From a candidate division KSB1 bacterium (GTDB taxonomy: Bacteria; Zhuqueibacterota; Zhuqueibacteria; JANLFK01; Oleimicrobiaceae): 42,292 nucleotides of DNA. The translations under genes were made by a program, and so were the position numbers. Positions within the stretch are counted from its first letter, which is position 1. Each line of letters starts with the position of its first letter. The stretch is taken from positions 1 to 42,292 of the forward strand of contig JAPDPR010000031.1 in assembly GCA_034506335.1 (NCBI GenBank), given 5' to 3'. The notes under the pieces were generated by a model, which had not been told where the DNA came from, searched no databases, and saw only the letters and a program-made list of their open reading frames with translations. Shown one piece after another: positions 40,283 through 42,292 of this stretch.

Positions 40283-41077
40283 TCAGAGCGCGGCCAGAAT
40301 GCGCTGAAGCCATGCGGCACTCTGCCGCGAAGTCTCCAACAGAGGCTCGCAGTGTGTTTCCAAAGTAATGTGGTGCAGAGCTCGATCGCGGGCCAACTCC
40401 TGGAGCTGGCCGGTGTAATCGATTTCCCCCTGTCCCACTACCACCGCCTTATAGCCGTCGTCAGTGGTCACATAGTCCTTGACGTGCATGTTGATCACCC
40501 AGTCCCGTATGGCGCGATAGCCGTCCGGGTAGGGCCGTTCCCCCCCGGTAAAAGAGTTGCCTGGGTCCCAGTTGGCCATCAGATATGGGGAGTTGATGGC
40601 CTGCAGCACGCGCGCCGTGCCCGACCCTGTATCGCACCAGAAGCCTGGCTCGTTTTCTACGGCCAGCATGAAACCGTGTTGTTCGGCCCGGCGCGCCAGC
40701 TGGCCGAACAGGTCCAACACGTGTTGATAGCCGTTCTCGTCGCCCTCGGCGCGCATTATGCCAAAGGTGATGATGAGGTTAGTCCCCACACGCTCGGCAA
40801 GGGCCATTGAGTCGTCAAGAACCTTGGTGAGCTCTCGCTGCAGTCCTTGGCGGTCATGAAGGGTGAGCTTGAACATGCCGGGGGAGACCGCTGTGATGTT
40901 GATGCCCCGCTCCTTCTTCATGGCCAGAACGTCGGCGAGGTCTTGTTCGCTTATGTAAGGCACGCGGCCGCTGCGCAAACAGCGCAGCTCATAGTCCTCG
41001 ATCCCCCACTGCAAGCCGTGGCAAACGGCCTCCCTGAAGTCAAGGCTGATTTCATCGGACACGATGCCGAGCTTCAT
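40283..41077 (-). CDS. Sugar phosphate isomerase/epimerase-like TIM-barrel protein
   Basis: 264 residues from the ATG at 41077 (GAGAGGG just upstream; the frame is open for 17 more codons). An AP-endonuclease-2/xylose-isomerase-like barrel: MKLGIVSDEISLDFREAV, ELRCLRSGRVPYI, LAVENEPGFWCDTGS (metal-site Glu), MANWDPGNSFTGG (Asp), INMHVKDY (His and Asp) and ITLETHCEP (Glu). The metal-binding set of this superfamily is present. Substrate is unknown; relatives act on inositols, hydroxypyruvate or keto-sugars. A near-consensus promoter precedes it and it is likely co-transcribed with the corrinoid protein gene. Confidence 0.88.
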   Translation of the reverse strand: MKLGIVSDEISLDFREAVCHGLQWGIEDYELRCLRSGRVPYISEQDLADVLAMKKERGINITAVSPGMFKLTLHDRQGLQRELTKVLDDSMALAERVGTNLIITFGIMRAEGDENGYQHVLDLFGQLARRAEQHGFMLAVENEPGFWCDTGSGTARVLQAINSPYLMANWDPGNSFTGGERPYPDGYRAIRDWVINMHVKDYVTTDDGYKAVVVGQGEIDYTGQLQELARDRALHHITLETHCEPLLETSRQSAAWLQRILAAL

Positions 41078-41127
41078 GACCCTCTCTGCGCTCATGTACC
41101 CTGCGATGCAGACAAAATTCGACTGCA

Positions 41128-41156
41128 AAAATACAAAAAAAAATCCGCCCTGTCAA
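41128..41156 (-). promoter_or_regulatory. sigma70 promoter of the isomerase/corrinoid genes
   Basis: Minus strand TTGACA (41151-41156), a 17-nt spacer containing a nine-T run, and TATTTT (41128-41133), 50 nt before the ATG at 41077. Confidence 0.65.
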
Positions 41157-41230
41157 TGAAAAGTTCGCTGGTGCACTTTCGAGTTCCTTGCAAAGGATGC
41201 GGAGCAAAGGAGGGGCGCAACGTGAATCCA

Positions 41231-41384
41231 TTGAGAATCACCTTCGCAGTCTTGGCGGTACTTGGCGGCCTTTACGTGAGGGGAGATTCTCGCAATGGAC
41301 GCAAAGGCAACGCGAAGAGCGCAGTGCACATCCCTTGAAGATCCCCTTGGCAGCCTTGGCGGTACTTGGCAGCCTTTGCGTGAG
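41231..41384 (+). repeat. Two direct copies of a ~50-nt intergenic repeat
   Basis: Copy 1 at 41231-41280 and copy 2 at 41335-41384 match at 43 of 50 positions (core CTTGGCGGTACTTGGC, then GCCTTT.CGTGAG), with a 104-nt period. The spacer (CGCAATGGACGCAAAGGC) is also rich in GCAAAG/CTTTGCG words, a style seen in dispersed intergenic repeats of several phyla. No coding content is apparent. Confidence 0.7.
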
Positions 41385-41410
41385 ATGAGGTTTTCCGGAA
41401 GGCGGCTGGC

Positions 41411-41983
41411 TCAGAGCAGCAACCACCGCCCCAAAATGAGCAGGGTGACGATGAGCAGCGCCCGTAGCGAGTTGTGCTCCGAACGCAATGCTTTCCGGAA
41501 AACTGGATGGGAAGGCTCGGTGTTGGAGAAGCCACGCAGGGAGGGTAGCCAGCGCCGCACATGGCGGCAGTACTCGTCATACTCTGCCCCGAATTTGGCG
41601 CGTAGGAAGTGCTCCTCTTCGCGCACAATGGAACCGTATTGCAAGGCAAATAGACCTACCAGCACCAGGAGCATCCAGGGCATCCACGGCCAGGCCATGA
41701 CCAAAATGCCCAGGCTGAGCAGGAAGTTGCCCACGTACAGGGGATTGCGGACATAGGCATAGGGCCCGTCGGTCACCAGACGGTCTGCTCCTACGCGTCC
41801 GGTGGTACGGGTGGCGCTGCCGGCGTAGAGCACGCCCCAGAGACGGATCGCTTCCCCTACGAGCGCCACCGCAAGACCAACGAGAAAAGTGGTAAGTGAA
41901 GGCTTAGCCAGGATCAGCGCGGCAATGAGCAGTGGCACGGGGGTAAAGCTGCGGTATTTGAAGAACAACTTGCCGATATTCAC
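41411..41983 (-). CDS. Isoprenylcysteine/phospholipid methyltransferase-like membrane protein
   Basis: 190 residues from a GTG at 41983 with GAGGAG upstream. About four to five membrane helices. The signature TDGPYAYVRNPLYVGNFLLS (about 71-90) is the conserved SAM-binding segment of the ICMT/PEMT superfamily, and REEEHFLRAKFGAEYDEYCR (about 121-140) is the second conserved block. Bacterial members methylate membrane-associated substrates that are mostly unknown. No partner gene is evident. The C-terminal helix (LRALLIVTLLILGRW) may be an extra membrane anchor. Confidence 0.88.
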   Translation of the reverse strand: MNIGKLFFKYRSFTPVPLLIAALILAKPSLTTFLVGLAVALVGEAIRLWGVLYAGSATRTTGRVGADRLVTDGPYAYVRNPLYVGNFLLSLGILVMAWPWMPWMLLVLVGLFALQYGSIVREEEHFLRAKFGAEYDEYCRHVRRWLPSLRGFSNTEPSHPVFRKALRSEHNSLRALLIVTLLILGRWLLL

Positions 41984-42249
41984 TCGCTCTCCTCAGCGGG
42001 TAATGTAGCTTTAGCTTTTTATACCGCAGCTGGGTCCCCTTTGCGGACAGCCCATGCGCCTGCCGCACACGGAAGCCGGCGCACATCTCTTGCCCCGGCT
42101 GACGTAGACGGCCCACGCCGCACCACCGTGAATTGTCACTGGATGGAAGAGGTCACTGCGCGGGCGCAGGAAAGAGCAGCGCTTGTCGGCGGTGGCTTCG
42201 CGGCCCTTCGCAACCAACCCGCTCCAACCCATCCTGGAGACAGCCGCCG

Positions 42250-42292
42250 TCAGCGCACTAGCGCCACCTTCTGGCTCACCACCGATACATCT
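42250..42292 (-). CDS. C-terminal tail of a probable T9SS-secreted protein (5' part outside window)
   Basis: Only 13 residues and the stop are visible: DVSVVSQKVALVR. A final strand with SQK followed by hydrophobic residues and a terminal Arg is the usual end of type A sorting domains of the type IX secretion system (…KKLVLLR-like). The evidence is short, so this is tentative. If right, the organism has a type IX secretion system. Confidence 0.4.
   Translation of the reverse strand, partial: DVSVVSQKVALVR

Noticed and set aside
41231..41384. CRISPR array
   Set aside because: There are only two imperfect copies with a 54-nt spacer and no cas genes. It is a dispersed repeat type instead.

Overview
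The window is GC-rich, densely packed bacterial chromosome, mostly transcribed from the minus strand. It holds about 38 protein genes, two of them cut by the window edges, and no rRNA, tRNA or CRISPR array that I can see. A complete-looking diderm envelope toolkit (LpxB, LpxK, an LpxL-type acyltransferase, a DUF374 acyltransferase, two GT9 heptosyltransferases), a truncated last gene whose tail resembles a type IX secretion sorting domain, an S9 peptidase, a YfhO protein and DUF4388 response regulators together suggest a free-living member of the FCB group. Calditrichota or a KSB1-like lineage would fit. This is inference from gene content, not a placement.

Layout. 1-874: 3'-truncated exported protein with its own promoter. 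1503-12356: twelve co-directional genes, tightly packed or overlapping by 4 nt, downstream of a near-consensus sigma70 promoter at 12396-12424. The order of transcription is REC-DUF4388-GTPase-like, REC-DUF4388, GTPase-like, a small Cys-cluster protein, a membrane metallopeptidase, an LpxL-type acyltransferase, heptosyltransferase, TsaC, LMW phosphatase, heptosyltransferase, DUF3108, and a conserved unknown. The signalling domains at the head of this operon all lack their canonical catalytic residues. 12486-16059: an NtrC-type sigma54 activator with its own promoter, then a divergent sigma-factor-like protein and a zinc anti-sigma-like protein. A sigma54-type -24/-12 element and an upstream palindrome lie between activator and sigma-like gene, suggesting a sigma cascade. 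16158-20064: Gfo/Idh dehydrogenase, lpxB, DUF374 acyltransferase, lpxK. 20089-22525: Tat-type lipoprotein dipeptide epimerase, small membrane protein, DUF502 protein.

23004-24734 (plus strand): an SDR-fold protein lacking the catalytic Tyr/Lys, then a ZIP metal transporter. 24797-32004 (minus): HAD phosphatase, YfhO membrane protein, sensor histidine kinase, S9 peptidase with its nucleophile Ser replaced by Gly, and an SDR with Tyr replaced by His. 32236-38050: ABC sugar importer (binding protein and two permeases) with a GH36-like alpha-galactosidase lipoprotein, behind a sigma70-like promoter. 38253-39266 (plus): parvulin-type lipoprotein chaperone, ending at a bidirectional terminator. 39578-41077: TIM-barrel sugar isomerase-like protein and a corrinoid protein. 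41231-41384: a degenerate direct repeat. 41411-41983: an isoprenylcysteine-type methyltransferase. 42250-42292: tail of a probable T9SS cargo protein.

The most unusual material is the run of catalytically degenerate signalling proteins heading a lipid A/heptose operon, and the activator / sigma54 promoter / sigma-like / anti-sigma-like arrangement beside it. A second theme is three neighbouring enzyme homologues (23004-27595) that have each lost central catalytic residues.
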